Shown: in pieces, positions 24,637 through 46,307 of the stretch
Layout: every line of letters starts with the position of its first letter
Numbering within the stretch: position 1 is the first letter of the stretch
Assembly: GCF_001949145.1 (NCBI RefSeq)
Contig: NW_019091490.1
Span: 659,008 to 723,007 of the forward strand
From: Acanthaster planci
Taxonomy: Eukaryota > Echinodermata > Asteroidea > Valvatida > Acanthasteridae
DNA: 64,000 bases
Reading direction: 5' to 3'
Position numbers and translations under genes: made by a program
The notes under the pieces: model-generated
The model's database searches: none
Told to the model about the DNA's origin: nothing
What the model saw: the letters and a program-made list of their open reading frames with translations, nothing else

Positions 24637-27600
24637 CTGCACGCAAAAAAAAAGAATCAATGAAAAAGTTTAACATTTGTTTAAAATCTTTCAGAGGTAC
24701 TTAAGAAATGGAAAAAAAAACCAAAAGACGGAAACTTTCAATTATAAATGCCATAACTTTAGAGTCTAGTGAAAACACATTCAGAACTTTGCAACAACTT
24801 ATTTAGATAAACTTTTAAAAGTGCCTGTGTGGTTTTTTGGTTGCATCCAAAACTAATGGCACAAACTTTGTAAACAACCAATAAAGTAGAGCTTAACCGG
24901 TTGACTCAACAAATTCTAGTGAACAGCAACATTTGTTCTGCTTTTAAATCATGATAAATTTCATCATCAGTGTGATTTAGGTTAAAATAACCAGGAATCC
25001 TTAATCTTTAGGACCCTTCTGTTGTATAGCATATGCATACATCCGTATTTGCCAGAATTGACAAAAACTTCCTATTTTTTAGCAACAGCGTCCATAAAAA
25101 TGAATCCTTGTCAAGTCATTCGGGGAGTAAAGACTTTCATACACTGAAAACATAATTTTAGACTTGGTGATTCACATCTTATGACCTGATTTAAAAATGA
25201 GTTAAACAAAACATGGAGGGGTTCTTCAAGTCGGGATTAACCACTTCTGCCGGGCATTCCGGATAACGTATGCTTTATATGCGAGGCCGGGGTCTACGAA
25301 CTCGGACAAAGGAAACACGGCCTTGTAACCAAAGACCGTACTCAGAACAAAAGACCTGGCTGCTGGGAATTACTGACATTTTTTCACTCTCAATAGTGGA
25401 GACAATCCAACCTTGTTTCGAAACAGAATACCACGTTTTGGGGCATTTAGAGCAAGCAGATTACCATGGAGGACAAGGCACTCTACCACCACCACTACTA
25501 CTACTGAAAAGAGGTCAGCAGCCCACTGCGCCAGGTTCGTGAATAAAAGAAAATTCTATAACACTGCACAATCTGGGCTCTTTTTACAAGGCTGCAGGCC
25601 TGGCTGAAATACTCAGGCGTCAATAGATGTTTTTCTGTCAGGTTAGAGTGGACACCAGACAGTCCTTCACGTGTTTGTAAGTGTCCAGTACAGATAGGAA
25701 TAGGAAGATAGGAATTTCAAACGAATTTTGAAAACAGAAAAAAATGATAAATATCCCACCCTAGCATCATCAACACCGAATAACTGCCCCAGCAGGAAGT
25801 GGTTAACAATCATCCAAAAATCCTGAGTCTGGGAACCTCAGTAAATGGTGGTGGCCACACAGCAGTCATTGTAGGCTTGACTCAAGTTGGGATCTTCCAT
25901 GATGTTGTCTGCATTTATGCTTTGGATGTTGAGGCCGCGCGCCGTTACTTGCTTCACGCCCTCTTGTTTTCACTTATTACATGTACTGTGAGTAGTCAGA
26001 AATCCCGACTTGAACAAATCTGCCAACTGTTTGTACACAGTGAATCAGCTCATCTACCAAAACAGGTAGCAGCCAATCAAATTGCCGGACTTGTTTTTAC
26101 ATCTTTCATACCTCTATAATAATGAACGAGTCTACAAGTCTGACAGCTTTGATTGGTGAAAATTCCGTATACATTATGCAATTATGAATAACCACATATC
26201 ACCGACGGGACTTATGGTTGAATTATCCGGATATCGCAGAAAAGCTATCAAACGAGGGCGCCTTAAAGCAGTTATGTGAGCGGCTGAGTGTGATGACTGT
26301 GTACTGTGTATGTGATGAAGGGATGGCGGACTGGGGAAGAGCAACACAAGTCCGACTTGATTCAAGTTTACAGTTATTGCAAAACATGTAAATAATGACA
26401 GTCACTAGAATTTTCAATTTGGTGGACCAAGCCTAGGCTAGGGGCCTAGGGCCTACTTAGAAAAAGTTCAAAGAAGTTCTATACATTGATATTTTGGGAA
26501 GAGTTTCAAACTCCGCTTGACACCCTGTGCAGAAACCCTATAACATTGTCTGAAAAATTCAAAAAGTGTGTTCTATTTGAATACCTCAAATTTTCCTTGC
26601 TAACTTTTTGAGACATTTTATTGATTTCAGATGGCCAAATTAGTATTGGTCTTAGTCACTAGGCCTACAGAGAAACATTGGTGGCGTCTGTAGGGTTAAT
26701 AATCATGATAATTGAATTCTTTCCCACACATGACACACTGACTTATGCCTACAATATCGAGTAACAGTGCCACCCTAGTGCAGAAACACATATGTGTCTC
26801 GGTCTTTTCTTAGACAACATGGGCCTGGGCCTAACACATGGTGAAGGCTAAATCTTGGGCCCAGATTTTTTCTGCTGAATTTCACTTTTTAGCATGGCAC
26901 TGAGGCCTGGGGCTTTTTGATGGCCGATAATACCACTGTAGACATGGCAGAGAAAATTCGTTTTTTGTCCGTCTGTGGAACTATTTCTAAACTTCAATCT
27001 CTCTGAGAAAAAAATCTCGACTTCTCGGCGTAAGCACTGTCCCAATTTATCGACAGTCCTTTTGTATGGCAAGGTGCAAAAGGATGTAAACAAAAATGGC
27101 CACCATCTGACCACAGGCCTTCACAAATTTCGACACATAGACTTCGACAAAACTGCCGAAGATAACTCCATAACTACACTTCAATTAGGCCACCCATGTC
27201 TGAACAGTGTATTGTCTCTCCTCGTGTTCAATTTCAATCAGAAGAGACATGAGAAAACCCAAAGACTTTTCTTTATTTCTGAGAACAACAAAGACTCACC
27301 ATTCACTGTCATTCGGCACATAAATCAACTCACGTCATTTACAATGACTGGCTCGTCCCCGGCCGTTTTCACTTTGTTCTCGATGATGTGAACAGTGTTA
27401 ATATACTAGCATTCGAGGTTGAATTTACCATCGCTTTGCTAGTGCGTCCATCAAAGGCACACCAAGCAGCCTGGGCTATGCCTTTGGAGTATTTCATTAA
27501 AAAGTAAATAAATTCCATAACAATTCAATAGTAAACCAACTGAAATGATTAATTTGATTGTGAGAACTTCTAACAGAGTCTCGGGTTGTCAGTTTTAGTT

Positions 27601-30038
27601 TACCCACTTTATAATAGGACCTACCCCAAAAGTTTACTTCACTGGGCGTCCGGTCGCCGACAAAGAAAAATTAATGATTACTATAGTGATAACGTTTGGT
27701 GCATGATCGTTTCGGATTTCCTTTTTGAAGTTTTCGTCACTTTTTTGTGCGGTATCCCGGCCGAGAACCTTCAAACAGAGTGCACCCACAGGACCAGCCC
27801 TTGTACAGTTTAATAGGGGCTGGGTTTTTGCCGGGCAAACTTTGTAGCGATGACTGAGGGTGGACGAGGCGAGGGTGGGGAACGGGCATTCATTGCTTTC
27901 CCCGTCATGCTCCACGCATTCTCTTTGATTTTGCCCCGTCTTATCATATTTTAACTAATTCTTTCACTATATATGGGATTTCTGTTTTGGGGATATACAA
28001 TATAGTCATCATCGGCAGTGGCATAACTGGGGTCAAACACACGCTACAACTGCATATATCGCTGTATACAGCTGAACAGAAACAGATGTTTTTGCTCGAC
28101 ATGAAAACTGATGGAAAAGAATTTAAACTGTATTTATATTCAAAGAAGGGGAAATAATGGAAAGACTACGAGCGCCGTTGTTTGACGGAGAAAAAACGCT
28201 GCTGTTTTCCTGACATAAATTGCATTTGTGGTTTCAGGGTCTCCAAAATGACAAAGGGTGGATCCAGGGAGCTAAGAGGGCCACCCCCTCGGCCTTTTTT
28301 GAAAAATAATCTGAGAATGTGACTTTTGGGTCTTTGTGACTACCCTCGTTTTCAAAAGCACTGAAAAAGCCCCCAAATGTAGCCCCACCCTTAGAAAGGC
28401 AATAAAGAATACATAAAAAGAAAATCCAAACTGTTGGCCTTCAAAAAGCAAGCCCCTCACCCCAAAAAATAATGATTCTAGATCCACCCTTGAAGAAGAT
28501 ACCGATTTTGGACTTCAGCGATATTATTAGGATTTAACACAAATGTTCATTGATCGTTCGATAGATCCTAAAACTAATATTTTCATTTTTACCTTTTTGT
28601 TAATGTTTTGGATTGTGAAATAAAAACACCACTGTACAACTGTGTGTCTCAGTCAATACGCCTGGCTTGTTTGAAATTAGATTACTTTGTTTTAATAAAT
28701 GCAGGGAATGCTTTGAGCCTATGAAACAAACTTAACAATGCCCACTTTGCACCATACTGAAATCATTCAGAGCTGAACTGCTATATTTTGATCATAAATA
28801 AGTACTCCAAATCAACATGGCCATAATGAAGTTATTTTCACCAACTGAGTTTGAAACATGTATTGAAACAAATACCATGACTCAAGTGACCCTTTTTTGT
28901 GGACAACTCACAAACTCAATTTAAACTCGGCCCACATATGACTGTGCACAATTACTGTTTTGGTTAAATTTGAACAAAACAAGAACAATTATCTAATTTG
29001 CATTAAGTCTACAAAGACGCATGCTACGGTAACATGCTCCATGCTTACTCTCCTCGTTGCAAAAGTCTATCGCAACTCTGGAAGTACTTTTGGCGACGGC
29101 CGAAAATCCAGTCCAACACAAGGGTACCACATGCCATCCAACCACAGCACCCACTTTATATGTCAAAAGTAAGATATCAAAAAACAAAACACATACTTTG
29201 ACGGAGCTGGTTTCCAGAAGACAACCCATCCAAAACTACTGCAGTGACAATCAGTCTAATCCCCGTTTTACAAAACAATCTCTAAAAACTTCCATTAGGC
29301 TCAACATTACAAATGTCTAGTGGAAACTTGGGCCTCAAAGAACACTGCGTGGTTTGAGGAAATGAAACGGACAAGACGAAAATGCTCCGACTGGGTTACA
29401 CCAAGTGTATCCGCAATTTGCTTTTAAATAAAAAACCCTTACAAAAATCAAAAGCTTAATATTTGATGACATCTTAAGACACTTCCCGATGTTAATCACG
29501 TTACTCCTCTTTGGAAATATACCATTCTCATTTTCTTAAAACGTAGAGCAATTCAAATACATAACACATTACTGTCCCTAATCCTGTGTCTACCCTCGCC
29601 TCCAGTTTCACCTTGAGAAAATTCCATACGCTTTACCGTGTAAACATTACTACAAGTGGCTAGCTACCACATACATCACATTTTGAGCCTATGCCGTTAT
29701 GACTATTGCATTGATCCTGATTCTCTAATTCATTCCCTGTGGCAAAAGCTGGCACATCAGCCTGACTCACAAAAATGACGTCCCAAGAGCGAGATTTCAA
29801 CAAATGACTGTGACATGACCCTGGAAATGCAGCGGTTTACGACCTTTTAATTTTTTTCTTTTTTAAGCATAAACCAAAAAAAAACATTTCAAGTCGTCAT
29901 CCTGCAAGCAGCATCACTTGGCAGGATTTTTCGATGAGACGCGAGTTTCAACTGAATGATTTTACAAAATGAAAAAGCTTAATATGCTCCTCTTAAAAAC
30001 TGCACGTGAGTGTTGATCGACTACAAACCAGGTTTTGA
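24637..30038. other. Intergenic DNA between PAIP1 and HDAC3
   Basis: No coding exon with family features was found. The region may hold untranslated or N-terminal PAIP1 exons and promoter. Short AT-rich unique sequence, a TAGGCCT-rich patch near 26430-26460, and a CAGTGGCATAACTGGGG motif at about 28014 are visible. Confidence 0.45.
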
Positions 30039-30044
30039 TTTATT
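30039..30044 (-). terminator. Candidate HDAC3 polyadenylation signal
   Basis: AATAAA on the minus strand lies about 80 bp beyond the HDAC3 stop codon. Confidence 0.5.
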
Positions 30045-30124
30045 CAGCCCCCTTTGCACAGACTCAATGACAGAACGACGACAACAACACTACTCCGGCT
30101 GATATTGCCATGGCAACAATGGTG

Positions 30125-38814
<8,690 letters not shown>

Positions 38815-39330
38815 TTTTAATATCCAGCAATTTATTTACGGTGCATCGCGTAAAAACTCACGAACTCAGTTCAAAGAACTTGCTGCGAAAAGAAGACGAT
38901 AGCTTCATCTCTTCCACACACTTGCAACAAAACAATGGTCTTCCCTGTTGATCTCGATCTCAAGCTTTCTCATCGGACATACGAGTCTGCACGATTACAC
39001 AACCTCTTTCTCTGCTCTTCGTCTACTTCGGTTTCAGTAATCACACGAAGTCACAGCATGCATAGCAAAACAGTTTTTGAATGGTTAACAAGCAAAGCAT
39101 TTCATACGTTTTTTTAAATCTTGTACTGTCTTGGGGAATTTAGTTTTATTTCAAAAACACCAGTACACGTGTTTTTCTTTCGACGATGGTCTCGAATGGA
39201 CATCATTATAGTGAAAAATAAGCCAAATCCAAAGCTTCAGTATCGAAGCACAGAGGGCGCTGTGTAGCGCTCTTAGGGGTGCAGACCAGAAAATTCAGTT
39301 GCCATAGACAACAGTGACACATATCCTCAC

Positions 39331-40420
39331 TTCAAAAAATCAGGAAAAATACTCACAAGTTTCAAAGGTGTTCAAGACACATATCAAATTAAAGCACACT
39401 TCCCCATCTTTCATTTTCCTTTCAATTTTCAGTGGCTTAACCGATGCATGTTTTGAAGATATTTCTCTCCAGAGAAACTAACCCCTAAAACAGCCAGGAG
39501 GCCCATGGCCATTTTGGAAATTGATGCCTACACTCAAAAAATAGAGCAATTTGGAGGGCCCTGTTTGGTCCGATACTTTCAGAAATGCAAACTGACAGTC
39601 CTGTCCCTGCATTTTATTCACCTTTTTAACAAATCACCCAGTCCACGTGCCACAAAAGGTTCGAATAGCATAGGATTTCACAGCCTACAAATCGTCCAAT
39701 TCAGTCCGCACAGGCAATTTTGCACCTATTTACTGGCCTGAAACCTTATGATGCAGACCAGTAAATATAGCCAACAGTGGTAAACATTTGAACTTCGAAA
39801 ATCGGCAGGAAAACATGTTTAAGGGTTTCTCAGGCGTTTGAGACGTACATCAAATTAAAGCTCATTTTACAATTTTTCAATTTTGTTTTCGAATTTCCAT
39901 TCATTAACTGATGAAGGTTTTTTCCACAGAAAATCACCTCAGAAAGCAACCGTGAATCCCCTCGCCATTTTGAAAAATCGATGCATACCTCTCAAAACTG
40001 GGACCGTTTTCGGGCACCGATTTCTTCCAAATCTCACTTACACATAAGTTGGCATTCGGCTTGATGTCCTAAACCTGTCCCTTCTACAAATCTGTTAATG
40101 GGCCACAAAATGCTAGGTTTCGTAGAAAAATTTGAGTACATAGAAATTGTGATTTGGCCGTTGCGAGCAGTTTTCGGCCTACAGCCTGGCTCAACGCTGC
40201 TCCAATTAAACATGAACGACTTATAGGAGATTCTTTAATTGCAGACCGGCCAGTTGAACTTCCCGCTAAAGTATCTAGAGAAGTATTTACAACTCTCCGA
40301 GATCTTCGAGACACACATCAAGTTTATTTCACTGTCTTTCAGTTTCTGATAATTTTTGGCGTGTGACTGGCTGATGAGCTGAATCCTCCAGAGATGATCG
40401 GGGCTAGAAGGTAGCCCTCT
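39331..40420. repeat. Degenerate tandem repeat, about 460 bp period, three copies
   Basis: Comparable landmarks recur: CATATCAAATTAAAGC near 39378, TACATCAAATTAAAGC near 39847 and CACATCAAGTTTAT near 40312. CCATTTTGGAAATTGATGCC near 39509 recurs as CCATTTTGAAAAATCGATGC near 39965, with a faint third version near 40437. The copies are well diverged, so the array is old. Confidence 0.6.
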
Positions 40421-40923
40421 ACAAAAGTCCTTTGTCATATTGGGAAAAGTATGCCTTTGCTATTGATAAGCATCATAAAGGCCCAATTTCATCAATATTT
40501 CACACACGTTCAAGTTAATCCATCCATGGTTCACAGCTCCCTCCCGTTTGTACAAACCACACTGTGTGCGTGGTAAATGTCAAGGCTCTCGGAAAGTGGA
40601 AAAATAACAAAGGAGGGAAAACAAGAAAAGAAAACATAAACAGCAAAGGAAATGAAACCATCATTCTCCTTGGAATTTAAGAACTTGTTTCCTTTTGGCT
40701 GGGGCCACGACCCCTCCCACCGCGCCGATGCGCAGACGTTTCCATTTGAACACGATAACCGTTGCATGACATTGGAAATATTAATTACATTAAATATATT
40801 CGTGAGGCCATCCATTTTCTAAACTTGACAACTCTTTCGACTCAAGGATTCTAAACTCGTGTTTTGTGTTTTATTTACCATAGAAGAAACCACACGTGAT
40901 TGCAGAGTATACAGGGTGGTTCC

Positions 40924-40967
40924 AAAAAAAAAAAGAAAAAAAGAAAAAAGAAAGAAAAAAAAAGGAA
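40924..40967 (+). repeat. A/AAAG polypurine tract
   Basis: The simple A-rich tract with regularly spaced single G residues on the plus strand is polypyrimidine on the strand of the neighbouring genes. Confidence 0.9.
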
Positions 40968-41683
40968 ACCCAAGTTTGAGGTGATTGTTCAACACATTCT
41001 GCAATCCAGAGACTTCGTATTTACTTAGTGTAGGGATGAGTGGGGTGTTAAGCAATAATCCTGAAAAAATGGTAGGTTTAGATTAATTGGATCTCAAGAT
41101 ATCACCCATTACAGATGGAATGAACGAAACTGGTTTGTCCACGGGAGCTTCACTACCCATAAGCATGACTGAACGCAATGAAGACATGTAAAATTTAATT
41201 AAGCAGCCTGAAAGTCGCCAAATAATAATAAGCATATGTATATGTCCTGTACTGCATGCGAATAATACTATGTATGAATACTACTGTTTCGTATCTTTCA
41301 TTATGTGCAAACCTCAAAAGATTTTACTGTTATTTTCGTTCACGAGTACATTTCACCACTTCTTACTGGTTCACTCACAATCGCACTACAAGAGAAGCGT
41401 TTGGAAGTACCCGGAGACTGGATGTTGCAGACCTAAGTTATCAAGTCACTTCGTCACTGAAAACAAAACATCGGTACAGTATGATGATAAAACAAATAAA
41501 ATCGAGCTAGAAGGAGAATTAAATCAATACATTCAATGTAGTCAATATAAATGACTGAATAATAATAATAATTATTGTTATTATTAAGCAATTAATGCAT
41601 CGTTGTCTGAGGTGTTTTGTTGTAAAGCGTCTTAAAGGATGGAGAACAGTAAAATTCCGCTCACTTTCTTAAAAAAACATACC

Positions 41684-44514
41684 TCAATTAGCTGATGTTG
41701 AATCGTCACGCGTCCTCCCACTTTCCTGCAAGCTCGTTTGGTCGTCATCCTGTTGAAATATTTTCAAGCGAACGGAATAATTCTGTGATTTCAATGTAAC
41801 TGCCCCCTGGGGGTGGGTGGCAGCTTCAAGTTTACAGGGTCAGACTCCATACCAGATGATTGATAATTGCCACACGTTGCCACCCCGCCGACAGAAACAA
41901 ACGAGAAACAATACGGGTGCAATGAGGGTTCGTTTGTAAACATTATTACCACACAAGTCAAATGGACAGCTTTGATTCAAGCGCTGGAGGGCGCACGGAA
42001 CAAACATCATGATACAAATAGTGCCATAAACGTATTCATGGTGAACCTAAGTTTTCGTCTTGGGGTCATCAAGAGTGTCCGTGGGCCAGAAACTAAAATG
42101 TTAAAACTCGGGCGATTTTTGAACCAACGACTTTCATAAAGTCTTCCTCCGTTCCAAGCCCGTTTCATCAGTTGTCTCGTAATCAATCAACTGCACACAT
42201 TCTGTCATGAAACGAAACCAAGCTGGCAATTTTTTTTTGCCTAGACCCAATATCTTCCACTCCAGCTCACATTTTGCATCTCCACGTAATCAAAGGTCGT
42301 CTTGACGGCCGCTCTGAAAACAAACACAGAAAACATATGAACATCGACATCTCGTTGCACCTTCTCGGTTGTTAATTGATTATTTATTTATTTTTTTAAC
42401 ATTTCTTGCTCTTCTTCTCAACTGTATGAAAAAAGTGAAACCGCCTGTTTTGGATTACAACTGTAATCAGAATCGCTTTTAAACTGCGATCTGTATTGTG
42501 ACTGTAATCTTGGATTGGTCCATAGGAGTATTATACCTTTTCTTTCTCATGTCGTGCACCACTATGGAAAATGCAATGATGGGCATCGATGCTCCTCCAA
42601 GAACGAGTAATGTAATGGCCCACCATTCCAAAGCAGGTCTCGAGGGGACAGAGTTTGTAGGGTCACTAGTCGGAACATGATGATCTAAGTCACCTAAATC
42701 TAGCCTGTGAAAGGATATCAAGCACGCCTACTTTGTTTAAAAATATCTGGGCCCGAATCCCATCACGCAGAGGTGACTGAAGCCACCGCCAGCCATCTTA
42801 CCGTAGCGAATACAAAGGTATTACAAAAGCTTGCTCGCCATAGTTAACAAATTCCGTTCGTGGCGTTCATAACTACAATGGCCAGCAAGCCAGCCATCGC
42901 TGCCGTTTTCGTCATGGTAAAATGGCCGCTGGTGGCCTCGGTCGGTACAAAGATATTGTGAGTCCACAATTGTTTTATGTGACGTCCGTCATCAAGCATA
43001 GCATGCTAACAGCTGTTCTCAATTTCTACTATAAATTCATACAGAGTGCTGCTTTACACTTCGTGATACCAGTGATCAATACAGGTGTTTCACAAGAGTG
43101 CGCCACCAAGAGTTTGCATCGCGTTGGCCAATCACATTGCGCGAAATGTGCCGTGCCAATACGCTTTTGCAAAGGGTTAACAGAGTTTGCGCGCTGTGAT
43201 TGGCCAACGGGTTCCAAACTCTTCGCACTATTGTGAATCGACAGTATTGGTATGCAATATTTTTTTCCCTGTTCAAGTACCTGCGATTTGAAGCTGTCAT
43301 TTTGGTACACAATGCTTTAATTTTCACCTGTATCCAAGAGCTTCCTCAATTGCCAAACGCTCTCTGAAAATCATACGTTTCAGTTGTTTTGATGTCATTG
43401 TGAGCTGTTTCCTAGCAAAAGGATTCTTGATGTAGAAGGACACAACCGTTCGCCTGACCTCGGACAAGGCCCGTATTTTGTAGACCATCACGTCATCTGC
43501 ACTATAGAATGAAAAACCAGTGACATTATTGCAGCCAAAATGAAACGAAAAATCACCAGAAAGGAACCAAATAGAAATGCTAAAAGTAGACTCCTGCAAG
43601 CAATTTGCAACGGGCTTCATACTCACTCTGTTATCTTTGGGTTTGTTAAGCAGTGTCCCTTCGCTGCACAGAACTCGTTGCAGGTAATACTCATTGTAGT
43701 CTTGAATTCCTCAAGTTTATCTGACTGGAACTATCACATGATATTACAGAAAGCGAAATGTTCCATTCTAGGTCACACTAGGTTTATGAATTACTGAAGA
43801 GTATTTTAATGGAGAAAACATAAGTTCAAAATCTGGAATAAAACTCAGAGCTTGAATCAAATTACAGGTTGGCCCATCACACGTAGAAGAAAAAAAGTGA
43901 AAGCGAATGGATTTATGGGAATGATAGGACATAAAGAAAAATGTGACAAGACAAGACAATTTGAATCGAGTGGAGTGGGGTCGATCTGATTCGAGAAACA
44001 TGCCGTCATACCCACGAGAACTCGACGTCGATTCTAAGTTCGATTCCTCCGGTGTCTATGAGCTCCGGCACGGGTTCTCGTGGGTCTGTAGTCGGTGCGA
44101 AAGTCGTCTGGTGACCAGTCTCTTCCCGGAAATTGGGCGGGGGAGGAGGGGGAGGTGGCGGTGGCGGTGGGGGCATTGGCTGTTCAGGAGCCGGCGTTGA
44201 GCCTGCGAACACAAACAGTTCGTTTTTTCGTTCAAAGTGTACGAGCTGCATCATGGCCACTTTTCTATGATGGAAATTTTTGTCTCGTCGGCCTACACAC
44301 TTTTGAGCTACAATTAAGAATCCGTGTCAGTGACAAAGAATAACGCACAGCAAATGACCAGAGGATCAGCCGCGTAGAAAAGAAATTACGAACACTTGGT
44401 GACTCGACATTCAGAACAAGATGAATGACCGGAAACATTACCATGAGAGCACTCTGCTTTCTGGTGCAGAAGTGTTGCTGAGAACAAGAACAGAGGTACA
44501 AAAAGTTCCTTCAT
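41684..44514 (-). CDS. Type I membrane protein with polyproline stalk and SEA-like ectodomain
   Basis: Seven minus-strand exons join in phase: 44514-44442, 44202-44012, 43724-43627, 43501-43328, 42704-42537, 42313-42271 and 41749-41684. The protein is 270 residues. A signal peptide (MKELFVPLFLFSATLLHQ) is followed by a run of 13 prolines and a Thr/Pro stretch. Then comes a domain of about 110 residues (from IELRIDVEFSW to EEALGYRL) with three cysteines (TCNEFC and KGHC). A transmembrane segment (WWAITLLVLGGASMPIIAFSIV) is followed by a basic stop-transfer (HDMRKKR) and a short cytoplasmic tail with FDYVEM. The alternation of strands and helices before the membrane recalls SEA-type domains of membrane mucins, but I cannot name the family. 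The stop codon sits one base before a strong donor (GGTATG), so a 3'UTR intron is likely. No function is assigned. Confidence 0.75.
43084..43242. repeat. CAATAGTGCGCC foldback MITE, copy 1
   Basis: This is the most diverged of four copies. The left arm reads TTTCACAAGAGTGCGCCACC then GCGTTGGCCAATCAC. The right arm reads GTGATTGGCCAACGGGTTCC then GCACTATTGTGAATCG. It lies in intron 4 of the membrane-protein gene. Confidence 0.75.
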
Positions 44515-46307
44515 CTTGCTACCGGGAAGTTCCAATGCTCTGGGCTTGCTAGTGACTCAAAGCTCTACCATATTACACGAGCGCAAACATAAAAGTGTTT
44601 TGAAAAATAGGGTGGCCATGGCACCAAGACGAAAAAACTGTACGATTGACTGGATATATTAATTTGACTAATTCTCGCTTCTATTTCATGGAGTTCAATG
44701 ATTACATTCTGGAACCTGAACTTCAGGCCAAAGGTTCAGCCTGACTGGTTTCATTTGCTCACCAGGCACGCGCAACACTCAACCATCGTCGATTGCAACA
44801 AAGGTGACACTAAATAAGCTCATTGTAGAAACGTGTACATGAATGTTTGTCAACACCAAAGGTTAATGATTTAGCGCCTAAAGTAAACTTTGAAAAAGGC
44901 AAAGACGTCTTATAAAACGGACTCTAAGTCTAAACTTAGCGAATTTCGTGTGGGATCTTGAGCTCCTAGGACACTTGGGTTCGATATGGCGCACGAGCAG
45001 CTTTTCGCTTCAAGTTAGCATTAAAAACCCGGGTCGGAATCTCCGCCGGCCTTCTTGTCTAATGACGTGGCAGAAAAGCTGCTTCAGACGCCTGGCCTTC
45101 AGGAGTTTATTGAGTGATAATATTTTTTGCTGTCATTTTGACGCCAAAAATGTTATGTTGACGTGCTCAGTGCGCACGGGCTCACAGGTGTGAGACCAAG
45201 AACTCCGAACTACCATTTTATCAAAGCCGTGTACGGAGTATTGAATACGGAAGATTCACAATAGTGCGCCTCCATGAGTTTGCAACGCGTAGGCCAATCG
45301 CGATACGCTGTCGACCCTTTCCAAACGGGCACTGGGTCGACAGATTTCGCACATTGTGATTGGCCAACGCGCTGCAAACTCTTGGAGGCGCCCTATTGTG
45401 AAATGCCCGTATTAAAACTTAACAGTTGAACTGATGATGTTGGTCTGTACGTGCATACCGAGGTTTTAAAAAGATCGAAATACAGCTGAACATTGGGGGG
45501 GGGTTGTAAGATGGTCTGAAAAAGCCTTGGGATTGAGTTGCCTTTTAAATAAACCACGGAACCACGAGGTTTCCCGAGATCGGCAGATTGTCGTGGGAGG
45601 CATTTTGATCAGCAACTCTACGTCGCAAAGAAGAGGCTAATTTTTATGGTGTCCAAACTGACAGGGAAACATCGGCTTCAACATTTCAAACGCCGTTCTA
45701 AAATTCTCAAACGCATGTCGTGTTTCAACTTTTGACATCATAATTAAACGTCCCTACGGCGGTGCTGTTTATGCTTGGTATGCACCTTCAACGATTGAAA
45801 ACTTGAATTGCGAAGTTTGAAAGTTAGACTAAGACATTTGAACGTTGAACCTGGACGTTTAATTAAAAAGTTGAACCAACACGTTTGCCTGGCATGTCCG
45901 TTTGAGAACACCATAAAGTAACGATGAATTCTTTAGCATGTGACATATCAAAGGGTCACCAATTTTGCCATGTGCAATTTTCGTTATCATACTGATCCAG
46001 CATAAGCCTTCAGGTTTCTGTCATATACGCACTGCCATGTGTGACGGTTTGGGGGCTCTCTAAATACTGTGCTTGGTTTGACGGTCTATTTACCTATGAT
46101 GGTGACAAAGTGTCTCGTACTTTTTGATGTTTAATTATGTTTGAGTAAAGATACCGTATTACATAGCAAACAGAAAAAGTGCGCAGCAAGGTTTTTTTCC
46201 TTGTGTGCCTTCAACACGAGCAGGTATGTGAGCCATGTGGTTTGAAGGCATAACTATTCAACACAGTCTGTTTTTACTGCTTCCTCACGGATAAATCTCT
46301 CCACCAC
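44515..46307. other. Intergenic DNA between the membrane protein and the decayed esterase
   Basis: No coding exon was recognised. It should contain the promoter of the divergent membrane-protein gene. It holds MITE copy 2. From about 46308 similarity to esterase exon 1 begins. Confidence 0.5.
45245..45412. repeat. CAATAGTGCGCC foldback MITE, copy 2
   Basis: It is about 168 bp long and begins ATACGG with ATTCACAATAGTGCGCC. It ends GCCCTATTGTGAAATGCCCGTAT. The centre carries a second inverted pair, TGTCGACCC / GGGTCGACA. Confidence 0.85.

Larger units (their letters stand above)
38815..41683. other. HDAC3 upstream region and 3' flank of the membrane-protein gene
   Basis: No coding exon was recognised. 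The HDAC3 promoter should lie just above 38814. A three-copy degenerate tandem repeat occupies most of 39331-40420. The 3'UTR of the adjoining membrane-protein gene enters from the right. Confidence 0.5.
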
